Shown: positions 32,611-41,775 of the stretch, in pieces
Layout: every line of letters starts with the position of its first letter
How positions within the stretch are numbered: position 1 is the stretch's first letter
Assembly: GCF_005845215.1 (NCBI RefSeq)
Contig: NZ_SPHO01000006.1
Location: forward strand, 186,001 to 250,000
Direction of reading: 5' to 3'
DNA from: Clostridium sp. 1001271st1 H5
GTDB lineage: Bacteria; Bacillota; Clostridia; Lachnospirales; Lachnospiraceae
Length of the DNA: 64,000 nt
Translations under genes and position numbers: made by a program
The notes under the pieces: model-generated
What the model was told of the DNA's origin: nothing
What the model saw: only the letters and a program-made list of their open reading frames with translations
Databases searched by the model: none

Positions 32611-33573
32611 CTATATAAACCTGATTCCCATGGTACCGGCCACCCGCTCAAGTCCAGCCATTGATACATCCTCATCATTTACCGCGTTACGGAACACATT
32701 GACCATTCCACGGATTCCCCACTTGCTTCGGCTGATGCTGTGCAGGTAGTCAATCTCTTTCGTCATCCTACGTTCTTCCAATGCGGGAAGCAGTTTGACC
32801 ACATCTTCCCTTTTGATGTCTGTAGTCCGGTACCGGCCATGGAGCCGGGTCCGGTTAAACTGCTGGGAAAAGATGGCTTCCTGTCTGCCCAGCATCTTAT
32901 TGTATACTTCTACGTTACCAATCAGGACGATGCCGATCCCCGGCTTCCCCGTAAGGGGATCTTCATCCACCCAGCCCCTTATCTCTTCCAGGGCCATGAA
33001 TTTCAGGTTCTGGGCCTCATCAATGATGATGATCTTATCCGTCTCCTTCAGCTTGTCCTGGATTGCAAAGGACAAATCTTCCGTCCGCTGGTTCTCCGGC
33101 AGTTTCAACGCCCTCCCGATCATCTTCAACAGGCTTCTTAACGTCCCAGTGCTGGGGGCCGCCTTCAGGTATACCGTGGTGGATGGGTTGTCCTGAAGGA
33201 ACTTGGCAGCTGCCTTGGTTTTCCCGATTCCGGCGTCTCCGTCAATAACCACAATCCCCTTCTCAAGCTGACAGTAGCGGATCAACTTGTAGGCCGCTTC
33301 CGATATGGATGTAGGGATGTATCCCTGCAGGTTGGCTCGGAAGGGCTCCGCCTTCCGGCTGTTCTGGCCCTGTTCTTCCTTGATCCGGAAGAATTCTTCC
33401 AGCTTTTTCTCGACCTCCCCAATATCGCCCTTGTCATAGACGCTTCGGCGGTACTGGCTGAGTACTGCCGCGCTAATCCCCAGGATCGGTGCTGCTTTTG
33501 CCTGGCTTAGGCCCTCGGCCTCCAGGTAATCTTCCAGCTTCTTCTGTAATTTTACGTTATACTCTTTACTCAT
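32611..33573 (-). CDS. MuB-like transposition ATPase
   Basis: 320 residues. N-terminal helix-turn-helix (SQAKAAPILGISAAVLSQYR), then AAA+ core: Walker A GDAGIGKT (112-119), Walker B IIIIDEAQ (181-188), arginine-containing end. MuB binds DNA, picks targets away from the phage and activates MuA. The gene follows the transposase with a 24-bp gap, as in Mu. Confidence 0.9.
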   Translation of the reverse strand: MSKEYNVKLQKKLEDYLEAEGLSQAKAAPILGISAAVLSQYRRSVYDKGDIGEVEKKLEEFFRIKEEQGQNSRKAEPFRANLQGYIPTSISEAAYKLIRYCQLEKGIVVIDGDAGIGKTKAAAKFLQDNPSTTVYLKAAPSTGTLRSLLKMIGRALKLPENQRTEDLSFAIQDKLKETDKIIIIDEAQNLKFMALEEIRGWVDEDPLTGKPGIGIVLIGNVEVYNKMLGRQEAIFSQQFNRTRLHGRYRTTDIKREDVVKLLPALEERRMTKEIDYLHSISRSKWGIRGMVNVFRNAVNDEDVSMAGLERVAGTMGIRFI

Positions 33574-33597
33574 TGCATTTACCTCCCTGTCTGTCCC

Positions 33598-35553
33598 TTA
33601 TCTCTGTTTTTCCTGTTCATGTCTGATTTCCGCATTCCGGATCATTCGATCCAGATCGATACCTCCAACCACCTTCTTAAATGCTGGTTCCTCGTCTGCC
33701 CTCTGAACCTCTAGCACCTTGGGGTTGGCCTTGCCCTGGTAATTCTCTTTATTGTATTGTGCTTCCTTCAGCACCAGTTCCATGGCTGTTACCTTGTCAC
33801 AGTCTGCCAGGACAGCATGTTCAATATATTCCTTAGCAACCTTTTCCAGCCTACGGGTTTTTGCCATAGCTGCTTTGACATCTTCTCTGCTAGCATTATA
33901 GGAAAGAACTGCTTCATTATCCGCTGGTACCGTCATAATGTAACGGTCCTCCAGGTCATAAATCCGTACTTCGCTTAAATTATCCGGGTCATATCTGAAA
34001 TACACCTTCTTGCCAAGCATTAGATGAACAAAATCATCGTTCCAGTAATCAATTCGCCCTCCTGCAATATCCAGGTGCACCCCTCGCCTGCCTACGGTCT
34101 GTGCACGGCTGCTGCGCATAAGCATGAGATTCAGGGCTTCTGCCGTGGCTGTGCGTTTTTTAATCAGATGTTCGTTAAATACATCCATTTTGAGTTTTCC
34201 ATGGTCTGCCGGGACCGCCCCATGATAGGGCTGAAGGTTGAAATAATAGTCAATCACTGCCTCGACATATTCCTGAAACTCATCATCTGAATAGATTTCA
34301 TCCTTCTTTAAAACGCCTTTTAAACGTTCTGGCTTTTCAACCACACTGCCTCCTGTATAAGTATCAAACAGCCTTGACAGGGAATCCTTGACATCGCGAA
34401 ACCGGCGCTCAATAATCTTGGCCTTTGCGTTCCGGACAATGGCATTCGTCATGTTGATTCCAAGCCGCTTGAACACACCAGGTGGTTCAAACCGCTCCTC
34501 GCCATTCTTTGGCTTCTTTCTGCGGTGCCCCAACCCTCCAATATCGAAGGTCAGGAACTCCCGTCCATTATCCACATAAATGTTATCCGGGATGCCGTAT
34601 TCCAGAATCCCTTTCCGGAGTGCAATTAGTGTGGCCTCTGAACTGGGGTTGTATGTAATATAGTAGCCGGTCAGGATGCCGCTGCGGGCATCCATGAAAG
34701 CGGTCAGATATGGCCTGTGCTGCTTACCATTCTTGTCCACCACGATCACGTCAAATGTATGATTATCCGCAATCCACCACTCATTACTAGCAATATCCTC
34801 ATAAATTCTGCGGATATAGGGAGCACAGCGATCATTGTATGCCTTATGGCCTTCACGCCCCAGCACCTTCACGCCTTCCGGTATATCCCGGTTAAGCCTC
34901 CGGTAAAAGGAGGAATAGCTGGGGATATCCGTATACAGTTCTGGCTGCTTTTCCCTTATCCACATCTTGGTATACTCCAGGCACTTCTGGATGGTATGCT
35001 GACCCTCATCCAGGTAGTAATAAAGGAATGCCTGCCAGACAGTCTCATGGATGTCACTTGTGCCTTTTCTCCATTTTCCACGCTTATCTGTGAGACCGGC
35101 CATATTATTCTCCCGAACTGCTTTCCATTTTCGATATAAGATATCCATGGAAATGGTCCGGTCTGGATATTCCAGGCTGCACCAGATAAGAAACTTCTGG
35201 TCGGTTTCCCCCTTGCTCCTCTTGGGGGCCAGGTTACGGTATTCCTGCCATTTTCTCACCAACTCTAGCCAGAAGTCTATCTCCAGCCGTTCTTCTGCGG
35301 AAAACTGATCTGTCCCTCCCCGATTCTCCTCTTCTATACCGTTTTCCTCGCGCATCTGTTCTACCTGCATCTGATACCAGCGCTGTTGGAGTTCATCCGG
35401 GAGACTTTCCAGGGGAATCTGGTACACTTTTTGGTTCCTATTATTGACTGTTTTCACTGACGGAAGTTTTCCTTCTTTAGCCATCCTTTGAATATACTGA
35501 ACTCTACATCCCTTAACTTCTGCCACCTGCTTTACAGTGAGCATCTGTCCCAT
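33598..35553 (-). CDS. MuA-like DDE transposase
   Basis: 651 residues, near the 663 of MuA. N-terminal HTH (MLTVKQVAEVKGCRVQYIQR), a second HTH-like region, and the rve-fold catalytic core with D263 (WWIADNH), D328 (IYVDNGREF) and E382 (KIIERRF), close to D269/D336/E392 of MuA. C-terminal part contains the Mu-type beta barrel and a charged MuB-interaction tail. It joins phage ends to target DNA with a 5-bp stagger, which matches the duplication found. Confidence 0.95.
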   Translation of the reverse strand: MGQMLTVKQVAEVKGCRVQYIQRMAKEGKLPSVKTVNNRNQKVYQIPLESLPDELQQRWYQMQVEQMREENGIEEENRGGTDQFSAEERLEIDFWLELVRKWQEYRNLAPKRSKGETDQKFLIWCSLEYPDRTISMDILYRKWKAVRENNMAGLTDKRGKWRKGTSDIHETVWQAFLYYYLDEGQHTIQKCLEYTKMWIREKQPELYTDIPSYSSFYRRLNRDIPEGVKVLGREGHKAYNDRCAPYIRRIYEDIASNEWWIADNHTFDVIVVDKNGKQHRPYLTAFMDARSGILTGYYITYNPSSEATLIALRKGILEYGIPDNIYVDNGREFLTFDIGGLGHRRKKPKNGEERFEPPGVFKRLGINMTNAIVRNAKAKIIERRFRDVKDSLSRLFDTYTGGSVVEKPERLKGVLKKDEIYSDDEFQEYVEAVIDYYFNLQPYHGAVPADHGKLKMDVFNEHLIKKRTATAEALNLMLMRSSRAQTVGRRGVHLDIAGGRIDYWNDDFVHLMLGKKVYFRYDPDNLSEVRIYDLEDRYIMTVPADNEAVLSYNASREDVKAAMAKTRRLEKVAKEYIEHAVLADCDKVTAMELVLKEAQYNKENYQGKANPKVLEVQRADEEPAFKKVVGGIDLDRMIRNAEIRHEQEKQR

Positions 35554-35637
35554 ATCCTAATCACCACCTTATAGTCTCTCATCTTCAGATTCGGGGAACT
35601 GCCTCTACATTACGGAACATATGCCCCGCTTCAACAT

Positions 35638-35841
35638 TTATTTTTCATGAAACTGTTCTTCATTTACAGAAAAGGTAAGACAAAATAATTTGATGAACAT
35701 AGGTGTAGGTACTGTTTTTCCATTTTCAACTTGACTTATATATGACTGTTCAACAGTCATTGCATGTGCAATGTCTTTTTGCCTAAGTCCTTTTTCTTTG
35801 CGTATATTTTTGATAATTTTACCAGCATCCAAATCATTCAC
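35638..35841 (-). CDS. XRE-family early regulator (Ner/Cro-like)
   Basis: 67 residues, one HTH (IRKEKGLRQKDIAHAMTVEQ, SYISQVENGKTVPTP). First gene of the leftward early operon, transcribed away from the repressor. By analogy with Mu ner it would turn down early and repressor promoters during lytic growth. Confidence 0.8.
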   Translation of the reverse strand: MNDLDAGKIIKNIRKEKGLRQKDIAHAMTVEQSYISQVENGKTVPTPMFIKLFCLTFSVNEEQFHEK

Positions 35842-35878
35842 CGCCTTAATTGATTTTTTTATCTCTCTAATATATAAT

Positions 35879-35956
35879 TATCAGTGTATTAATATTTTAT
35901 ATCTGCTTACTGATATTTGTCAAGTTATTTTGGAGGTTTTTATCAGTATACTGATA
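35879..35956. promoter_or_regulatory. Early promoter and repressor operators
   Basis: Minus strand promoter: TTGACA (35923..35918), 16-bp spacer, TATAAA (35901..35896). Three related sites overlap it: TATCAGTGTATTAATA (35879..35894), TTACTGATAT (35907..35916) and a perfect palindrome TATCAGTATACTGATA (35941..35956) just before the repressor start. This is the lysis/lysogeny switch. Confidence 0.8.
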
Positions 35957-35971
35957 TTCATTGGAGGGAAA

Positions 35972-36529
35972 ATGAATAATATTAGTGATAGAATACGAGT
36001 GCTTAGAAAATCCGAACATTTAACTCAAAAAGAATTTGCAAAAAGACTTTTGATATCCCAATCTTATTTAAGTGGATTGGAAAACGGTAACGAAATTCCT
36101 ACTAATAAATTACTAAAGCTTATTTGCTTAGAATTCGGAGTAAGTGAGTCATGGCTTTTAAATGATAATGGAGAAATGTATACGGAAGTATATGAAAATG
36201 ATAAAGCGTCCTTGACAGAAGTGTCAAATGGTGCTTTACTCAAAATAATGACTCTCCTTTCAACAAAATCTAATGTTGAATATGGTTTTTATGCTAATTC
36301 TCTTAGTTTATTTTCTAATATGTTAGATTGTTCTCATTCCCTTGGGGAAGATAGAAAATTAATTTATCTTGAATTACTTACAACATTGGTAATGGACTTG
36401 GATCGCATGGTTTATGTTTCATTTAATAATAAAGATTCGAAAAATATTGATAAACACAAGCAGGTAATTAGGAATGATTTGGATGCATTTTTTAATTATA
36501 TAGTTAAAACAGACATTCCTTCTTTATAA
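35972..36529 (+). CDS. XRE-family prophage repressor
   Basis: 185 residues, the only substantial plus-strand gene of the prophage. N-terminal HTH (RIRVLRKSEHLTQKEFAKRL, ISQSYLSGLENGNEIP), then a helical domain probably for oligomerisation; no LexA-type protease motif is seen. ATG 35972 has TTGGAGGG upstream. Divergent from the Ner-like gene across palindromic operators, thus the likely c repressor. Noticeably A+T-richer than the structural genes. Confidence 0.85.
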   Translation: MNNISDRIRVLRKSEHLTQKEFAKRLLISQSYLSGLENGNEIPTNKLLKLICLEFGVSESWLLNDNGEMYTEVYENDKASLTEVSNGALLKIMTLLSTKSNVEYGFYANSLSLFSNMLDCSHSLGEDRKLIYLELLTTLVMDLDRMVYVSFNNKDSKNIDKHKQVIRNDLDAFFNYIVKTDIPSL

Positions 36530-36566
36530 AAAGTTTATCGTAATTTAGAATTGTTTTGGTGAAATT

Positions 36567-36622
36567 GTTATATAATAACGGATTTTGTTACGATTTTCAG
36601 ATTTGCGTTATGATTCTTTTTT
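36567..36622. repeat. Diverged copy of the methylase-end/operator sequence
   Basis: About 56 bases matching 6079..6132 near the other prophage end at roughly 79 percent, in the same orientation. On the minus strand it still reads IITQI-stop where the methylase reads IITNF-stop, so it looks like a remnant of a methylase gene end plus the operator, or a second binding region for the right-end XRE protein. Confidence 0.6.
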
Positions 36623-36700
36623 GAATTGACTTCCATAAATAGGCCTGATATACTTTAGGTACATTTATCTCCATACCAGACTGCCCTCTGGTATATATAA

Positions 36701-36732
36701 TGGGAATCGGCAACTTTACCGATTCCCATTTT
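36701..36732 (+). terminator. Intrinsic terminator downstream of the repressor
   Basis: TGGGAATCGG-CAACTTTA-CCGATTCCCA followed by five T on the plus strand. A weaker hairpin (ACCAGA...TCTGGT) precedes it. Confidence 0.85.
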
Positions 36733-36750
36733 TAACTATAATTTAGTCTT

Positions 36751-37151
36751 TTAGCAAGTTGGTATTGTGGTTGGTATTAAGATTCACTTCTTCCTCGTAA
36801 AATCATCCCTCTTTTGAAGGGTGGCTTTCAAAAAACATTTAAATTAAAAAAAACACGTAAAATCAATGGTTTTAAGCGCTTTACTGGTTTACTTTCAAAC
36901 GGTTTTTAAACGGTTTTTGAACGGTTTTTATGGGACATTCTTTATAAGTTATCTTTTATCTCAAAACGGCCTTTTTAGCCCTTTTCTTTTTTTCAAGTTG
37001 GTATTGAATTCTCCTTGAAAATTTAACATTTTTTCTAGCTCTTTAAACCTAAATACGGCCCTTTTCAAGGGCTTTCCTACAACGTAAGGAGATTTAAGGA
37101 GTTCTAAGGGTTCTAGTTGGTCTCTTTTTGGATTCTATACGTTAAATTACA
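36751..37151 (-). other. Prophage left end region (attL) with repeated motifs, no gene
   Basis: The 400 bases before the CA terminus hold no convincing gene. They contain AAGTTGGTATTG twice (36757 and 36994 regions) and related AGTTGGT at 37114, three tandem 11-mers (see next), and several GGGC/GCCC short repeats. Their number and spacing suit transposase end sites and an enhancer. The end itself reads TGTAATTTAACG on the minus strand. Confidence 0.55.
36897..36929. repeat. Three tandem 11-bp repeats (AAACGGTTTTT)
   Basis: AAACGGTTTTT, AAACGGTTTTT and GAACGGTTTTT follow each other without gaps. An 11-bp period places them on the same face of the helix. They may be protein-binding or DNA-bending sites of the transposition enhancer. 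Confidence 0.7.
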
Positions 37152-37156
37152 ACCTG
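37152..37156. repeat. 5-bp target duplication, right copy (ACCTG)
   Basis: Directly follows the CA terminus of the prophage and equals the ACCTG at 5672..5676. Confidence 0.95.
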
Positions 37157-37429
37157 CATATCCAAATCCATTTTTTCCTTAAATCTTTCATCCCCTGTGG
37201 CAAGCATTTTGACCTCCGCAAAGGAGAGAGCCACTTCGTCCACGTCCTCGGCAGAACGGACAGGGCTTTTGCTGGTCATTATCTGGGAAATAAATTTCTG
37301 CTTCGATTCCACAAGCTGATAGAGGTACGCATCAAAGGTCTGCTCCGTCACATAACGGTAGACTTCCACCTCTGGAAACATATTGCCCTGCCTTTCGAGC
37401 CTGCCTTGACGCTGTTCCAAATCAGTCGG
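37152..37429 (-). pseudogene. SNF2-type ICE helicase, internal fragment
   Basis: Reads [20 protein letters not shown], which is helicase motif VI, followed by [20 protein letters not shown] and [20 protein letters not shown]. The segment begins exactly at the end of the mobilizable transposon and stops at the prophage, continuing at 5676. The N-terminal part, expected upstream, is absent from the window. Its apparent separate start codon is an artefact. Confidence 0.9.
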
Positions 37430-39279
37430 TCATTTTTTGCGGACAGTTCAATACATGCCTGTCTGTTTCGCTCCCTGCTCCTGCGTTTGCTCTCATTTGA
37501 TTTCTCCCTCTGTATTCTCTTAGCACAAGTGGGACAATACTTTGATATTCCAGAGCGGGGAACATATTCACCACCGCACACCGTACAATTCTTAGGCTTT
37601 AACGCTGTCCACCGTTTTGTGGGTGTGATATGTAATTCACCGACAAAGCCGATGAATTTATAGTAAATCTTGATTTCCTGTCTTACTGTCCCGTCTGCAA
37701 GTTTCTCACGTTCCGAAACAAGTATCTTGTCTATGAGTGCGTTTATAATGGTTGCGTCCAGTTCCTTAATTCCTTGATAGTTGCGGATTAGGGAGAGGAA
37801 GTCACGAACACCCTGTGACTTCTCATAGCTGTCGTTAAGCGTTTCCGTTACCTCTTTCAGCCTTGCTTCAATTTCAAGCTGTTCTTTCTGGTACTTTCCC
37901 GACATCATCTCAAAATTCCGCTCCGTAATACGCTCCATCACCTTATCCTCATAGAGAGAGGAAAACAGCCTGTCCAGTTCCGCAAGGCGTTTGTTCAGCT
38001 TTCTCTGCTCCTTTTCCAGTGCCTTTGCCCTGCTCTGGTCTGTTTCCGTGAGCCGCTTCTCTATCGCCCTCACTGCCTTTTCATCATTGACCGCCATATC
38101 CGCAAATCGGTTGATGTCGATAAGGACAGCGTTGAACAAGTCCCTCGCTTCAATGCTGTGTGCGGTACACATGATATTACCGTATCTGCCATAATTATTG
38201 CAGGAATATTGTACGCAGTCGATGATGTCGGGGCGTTTCCTCCTGTTGGCACTCATAGCCCGCATAGCATAGCCGCAGTCCGCACACTTAATAACGCCTG
38301 CAAAGATGTTCTCAAAGCCGCCCTTGTTTTCTGGTAATCTGCGGCTTGTAATAAGCTGCTGTACGGTGTCAAATTCCTCCTGCGTGACTATCCCCTCATG
38401 GGTGTCGGGTATCACTTCCCATTCTTCGGGCAGCTTAGAGGGGCGTTTCTTGCTTTTCATGTTGGCGGCAATCCGCTTGTAGCCTGCAAGGTTTCCCGCA
38501 TATATCGGGCTTCTTAAAATGCCCCTTACGCTGTTCTCGCTCCAAATATAACGGTTTTCCTCGTTATCTTCAAAGTGCCGCTTATAGCCTGTTGCCCCCT
38601 GCGTGACCGCATAAGCGGCGGGGCGTAAGATATGCTGTTTGTTGATGTGCTTGCGGATTTTGGCAATTCCGTTGCCCGCTAACGCAAGGTCGAATATCTC
38701 CCTTACCACATGGGCAACCTTGTCATCTATCAGCAGATGGTTATGGTCGGCAGGGTCTTTGACATATCCATAAGGGGCTGTCGTCCCCATGAATTTCCCC
38801 TGCTGAAATCTCGCTCGGTACGCCGATTTTATCTTGACCGACACATCGGCAGAGTACATTTCGTTTAGGATGTTGCGGAAAGGCGTGATGTCCATAGCGG
38901 ATTTATTGAGCGTGTCCACGCCGTCATTGACCGCTATATACCTCACGTTATGCTCTGGAAAAAACACTTCCAGATACAGTCCGCAGTCAAGATAGTTCCT
39001 CCCCAAACGTGATAAATCTTTCGTAATCACGCAGTTTATCAGACCGTTTTCAATGTCCTTAAGCATTTCCTGAAAAGCTGGTCTTTGAAAATTTGTCCCA
39101 GAATACCCATCGTCCACATACGTTTTTACCAGATTCCATCCCTGCTTTTTTACATAATCCGTGAGGATGGATTTCTGTGTTGCGATGCTCGCACTCTCAT
39201 TGTCCGTCCCGTCATCCTTTGACAGACGGCAGTAATTGCCGACATCATAAATCATATTTTTCGCTCTTATTCCTGCCAT
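37348..39279 (-). CDS. Large serine recombinase of the mobilizable transposon
   Basis: 643 residues in the present context. Resolvase domain: catalytic Ser in [20 protein letters not shown], active-site Arg in [20 protein letters not shown]. Then the recombinase domain ([20 protein letters not shown]), a zinc ribbon ([13 protein letters not shown], with Cys pair further on), a coiled coil, and a second Cys cluster near the end ([21 protein letters not shown] region). TnpX/TndX type; excises and inserts the element with a 2-bp core. The last ~27 codons, after SAKND, lie outside the element in helicase DNA. Confidence 0.9.
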   Translation of the reverse strand: MAGIRAKNMIYDVGNYCRLSKDDGTDNESASIATQKSILTDYVKKQGWNLVKTYVDDGYSGTNFQRPAFQEMLKDIENGLINCVITKDLSRLGRNYLDCGLYLEVFFPEHNVRYIAVNDGVDTLNKSAMDITPFRNILNEMYSADVSVKIKSAYRARFQQGKFMGTTAPYGYVKDPADHNHLLIDDKVAHVVREIFDLALAGNGIAKIRKHINKQHILRPAAYAVTQGATGYKRHFEDNEENRYIWSENSVRGILRSPIYAGNLAGYKRIAANMKSKKRPSKLPEEWEVIPDTHEGIVTQEEFDTVQQLITSRRLPENKGGFENIFAGVIKCADCGYAMRAMSANRRKRPDIIDCVQYSCNNYGRYGNIMCTAHSIEARDLFNAVLIDINRFADMAVNDEKAVRAIEKRLTETDQSRAKALEKEQRKLNKRLAELDRLFSSLYEDKVMERITERNFEMMSGKYQKEQLEIEARLKEVTETLNDSYEKSQGVRDFLSLIRNYQGIKELDATIINALIDKILVSEREKLADGTVRQEIKIYYKFIGFVGELHITPTKRWTALKPKNCTVCGGEYVPRSGISKYCPTCAKRIQREKSNESKRRSRERNRQACIELSAKNDRLIWNSVKAGSKGRAICFQRWKSTVM

Positions 39280-39333
39280 ATAATAAAACCTCCATATCTG
39301 TCCTATCTGTTTTCATGTTCCATTGCGTACATT

Positions 39334-39525
39334 CTAAGCGGACAGCCCCTCCTTGTCGAAGGTGTCGCCCTCGGCAATCTTCTTCCGAATATCCTCGGAG
39401 ATAATCGGGATAAACGCTTCTGTGACTGTCTGTGTGCCGACATATTCACGGCTGATTATCATCTGCACTGGTGCTTTCGGCACGACACGCTTTCTCTTTT
39501 TATCTGCTTTCTTATCCTCGCCCAT
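39334..39525 (-). CDS. Small basic transposon protein
   Basis: 63 residues from ATG 39525 (AAAGGAAG upstream). Lys/Arg-rich start (KKADKKRKRVVPKAPVQMII), acidic end. Located just before the recombinase, where helper or excision proteins are common. Not recognised; it does not fit TnpW. Confidence 0.5.
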   Translation of the reverse strand: MGEDKKADKKRKRVVPKAPVQMIISREYVGTQTVTEAFIPIISEDIRKKIAEGDTFDKEGLSA

Positions 39526-39595
39526 ACTTAAATCTTCCTTTCCAGACAGGGCAGGAGAACGTCTGGAAACGCCCCGCCCTGTCAATCAGATACCA

Positions 39596-39826
39596 TCAAT
39601 CCCCGCTGTTTACTTCTTTCTGTAATGCTTTAAGGAGTGACGCCGCTTCATCAGCGTTCAACGTGATACCTTTTCCGCACTTCTCATGGTTCGGGGAAAA
39701 GCTGCGTACATCATACTTCGGCTCTTTCCCATTCCATGAAACCAAGTTGATTTCTTTTGTATATCCGCTGTCGCTTACAGACAATACGGCGATTTCCTTT
39801 ACAATCTCATACTGGATTTCTTTCAT
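39596..39826 (-). CDS. YdbC/PC4-like single-stranded DNA-binding protein
   Basis: 76 residues. INLVSWNGKEPKYDVRSFSP and KCGKGITLNADEAASLLKAL are the YdbC/PC4 signature. These small dimers bind single-stranded DNA and may help replication or transfer of the element. Part of the recombinase-ParB operon. Confidence 0.8.
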   Translation of the reverse strand: MKEIQYEIVKEIAVLSVSDSGYTKEINLVSWNGKEPKYDVRSFSPNHEKCGKGITLNADEAASLLKALQKEVNSGD

Positions 39827-39901
39827 TCCTTACCTCATTTTCCTTAAAATACAGTCTTTCTCCTGTTCCAAATTTCTGCATTTACCTACCGAAAAAGAAG
39901 A

Positions 39902-40756
39902 TTAGCGGCTGTCCCTGCCCCGTTTCCTCTGCAACTCACGCTCTAAAAGTTTGATGATGGTGTCCTCCATCTGCTTTGGCGTTGTGTTCTTCGGAAAATA
40001 TTTTTTCAGCTTGCTTGTGTTGATTTTCAAGGTTTCTTTCTGGTTTCCCTTTTCCTCGGTCATAATCGCAAATATCGTATCCATGTCAAGCCGCCCGCTC
40101 TGGCTTAGGCTTTTCATCCGCTGTGCCTGTGAGAGTGAGGGCGTTGCTTCTTCACTCTCCATCGTGGCGAATAGGTTTTCCTGCTCGTCTTTCTTCAAAA
40201 AGGACAATTCCACCGCAGGCGTGAGGGCGATTTTCCCCTCGTCCACCATCTGCAAAATCGGCGGTATCAGTTCCGTCAGGCGGATAAAACGCTGCACGGT
40301 CATCCTGCCCACGCCGAAGCCCTGCGCCACCTTGTCGTCCGTCCGCAACTTCGTCACAACTTGTGACGAGGTTAAATCTGTGCGGAACCCCTGCCGCTTC
40401 ATGGCTTCGGATTTCATCTTGTAGGCAAACGCCCGCTCCGATGGCAGGATATTTTCACGCTGTAAATTACTGTCTACAAGGGTGATGATGGCTCGGTCAC
40501 GGTCTAAGGGCAGGACAAAAGCAGGGATTGTGTTTATCCCTGCAAGTTCAGACGCACGGACACGCCGCTGTCCCGCAATCACTTCATAACCGTCCCCGTC
40601 CTCTTTCGGGCGTGTGATTATCGGCGTGACAATGCCAAATTCCTTGATGCTTTCCGCTAACTCTGACAGCGTTTCATCCTCCACAACATGAAACGGATTG
40701 TCGGGAAATGGGTACAAATCTTTGGTCTTTAACACCTTAAAATCCTGTTTCTTCAT
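39902..40756 (-). CDS. ParB-like partition protein of the transposon
   Basis: 284 residues. LYPFPDNPFHVVEDETLSEL and YEVIAGQRRVRASELAGINT are the ParB nuclease/CTPase N-terminal motifs; ENILPSERAFAYKMKSEAMK and the following HTH bind parS. A basic tail (LQRKRGRDSR). No ParA gene is in this element, so it may act in replication control or use another ParA. Not to be confused with the ICE parB fragment at 48442. Confidence 0.85.
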   Translation of the reverse strand: MKKQDFKVLKTKDLYPFPDNPFHVVEDETLSELAESIKEFGIVTPIITRPKEDGDGYEVIAGQRRVRASELAGINTIPAFVLPLDRDRAIITLVDSNLQRENILPSERAFAYKMKSEAMKRQGFRTDLTSSQVVTKLRTDDKVAQGFGVGRMTVQRFIRLTELIPPILQMVDEGKIALTPAVELSFLKKDEQENLFATMESEEATPSLSQAQRMKSLSQSGRLDMDTIFAIMTEEKGNQKETLKINTSKLKKYFPKNTTPKQMEDTIIKLLERELQRKRGRDSR

Positions 40757-40764
40757 TCACATAT

Positions 40765-41730
40765 CTACCTTTCTTTCATTCTGCTTTTATGGTTTTTCTG
40801 CAATTCTTCCAACACTTCTGGCGGTATTTTTGACAGCAGCCGCCCCATCTGCTCGTTGGTTCTCTGCAATTCAAATATCTTCTGATTCGCTTTCTGCACC
40901 TTTAATTCCTGTTCGTACTTTTCATCACGCATACGCCCCGCATAGTCTGATTCCTGCCCGATTTTCTCCTTTAGGCTGTCGATATAGGCACTCTGCTTAC
41001 TGATTTCCTTAGAGAATTTCTCCACGTCTGGGAGCCATGCCGCTATCAGTTCCAGAGCCTTGTCACGCTTCTTCCCTGCGTTAAAGGCGTTGATGTCGGA
41101 CAGGGCAGACACGATTTCCCCATACTGTTTATCAAGCCTGCCGCCCAATTTATAGAGCCATGTGGGGACGTGTTTCCGTTTCGTTTCCATTGAGGACTGC
41201 CCCCGTTCAAGCTGATTCCACCGTGAGGACATCCGCTCATGGTAGGCGGTCTGCCACTCGGATAATGATTTCTGGTTGCCTAAAATGGTTTTCGCTGACA
41301 GCTTGTTGTCTGACGTAATCGGTACAAAACAGAGGTGCATGTGCGGTGTTCTCTCATCCATATGGACAACTGCGGAGAGGATATTTTTCTCCCCGACACG
41401 CTCCGAAATGAAGTCCAGAGCCATCGTAAAATACGCTTTCTGTTCTTCGGGCGGTAACTGATTCATAAATTCTGGTGAAGCCGTAATAAGCGTTTCCACC
41501 ATCATCACGCTGTCTTTCCTCGTCCTGCACCCTGCTTCGGCTACCATGCGGTTAATCTCTTTCTTGTAGGTGTAACGTGGCGGTTTTACAAGGTGGTAGT
41601 TATTTTTCGAGCGTTCCATATCTATATCTGGATTGCTTTTATAGGCTTCTTTCTTCCGCTCGTTGTGGCGTTCGCAAGCCGCAACGCCGCCCGCTTTGCG
41701 TTTCTGGAAACGCAGGATTGCATAGGGCAT
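40765..41730 (-). CDS. MobV-type (Mob/Pre) relaxase
   Basis: 321 residues. YAILRFQKRKAGGVAACERH at the start, NPDIDMERSKNNYHLVKP, and the metal-binding histidine motif HMDERTPHMHLCFVPI (about residues 122-137) define the MobV family (Tn4451 TnpZ, pMV158 MobM). The last third is a coiled coil. It would nick the oriT at 42030 upstream of the gene and allow transfer with help from a conjugative element such as the surrounding ICE. Confidence 0.9.
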   Translation of the reverse strand: MPYAILRFQKRKAGGVAACERHNERKKEAYKSNPDIDMERSKNNYHLVKPPRYTYKKEINRMVAEAGCRTRKDSVMMVETLITASPEFMNQLPPEEQKAYFTMALDFISERVGEKNILSAVVHMDERTPHMHLCFVPITSDNKLSAKTILGNQKSLSEWQTAYHERMSSRWNQLERGQSSMETKRKHVPTWLYKLGGRLDKQYGEIVSALSDINAFNAGKKRDKALELIAAWLPDVEKFSKEISKQSAYIDSLKEKIGQESDYAGRMRDEKYEQELKVQKANQKIFELQRTNEQMGRLLSKIPPEVLEELQKNHKSRMKER

Positions 41731-41775
41731 GATTCATCATCTTCCTTTCTTCGGCGGGTAACTGCCCTTTGGGTG

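Larger units (their letters stand above)
5677..37151 (-). mobile_element. Mu-like transposable prophage, apparently complete
   Basis: 31,475 bp beginning TGTAGCTTTTCG and ending AATTACA, with a 5-bp duplication of the interrupted gene outside both ends. It carries MuA, MuB, Mor, GemA, Gp27-like terminase small subunit, terminase, portal, F-like head protein, a PBSX/XkdK-type contractile tail, endolysin, holin and a Dam methylase, all in frame. Mu 'left' end (regulators, transposase) is at 37151; 'right' end is at 5677. No gross truncation is visible, so it may be active. Confidence 0.95.

Noticed and set aside
36897..36929. Possible CRISPR-like array
   Set aside because: The 11-bp repeats are tandem without spacers and only three in number; no cas genes.
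37142..37420. A separate 92-residue protein
   Set aside because: It is the middle of the SNF2 helicase; its start lies inside motif VI and its end is prophage sequence.
39334..39525. TnpW
   Set aside because: Size fits but the sequence lacks the pattern remembered for TnpW; left as unknown.
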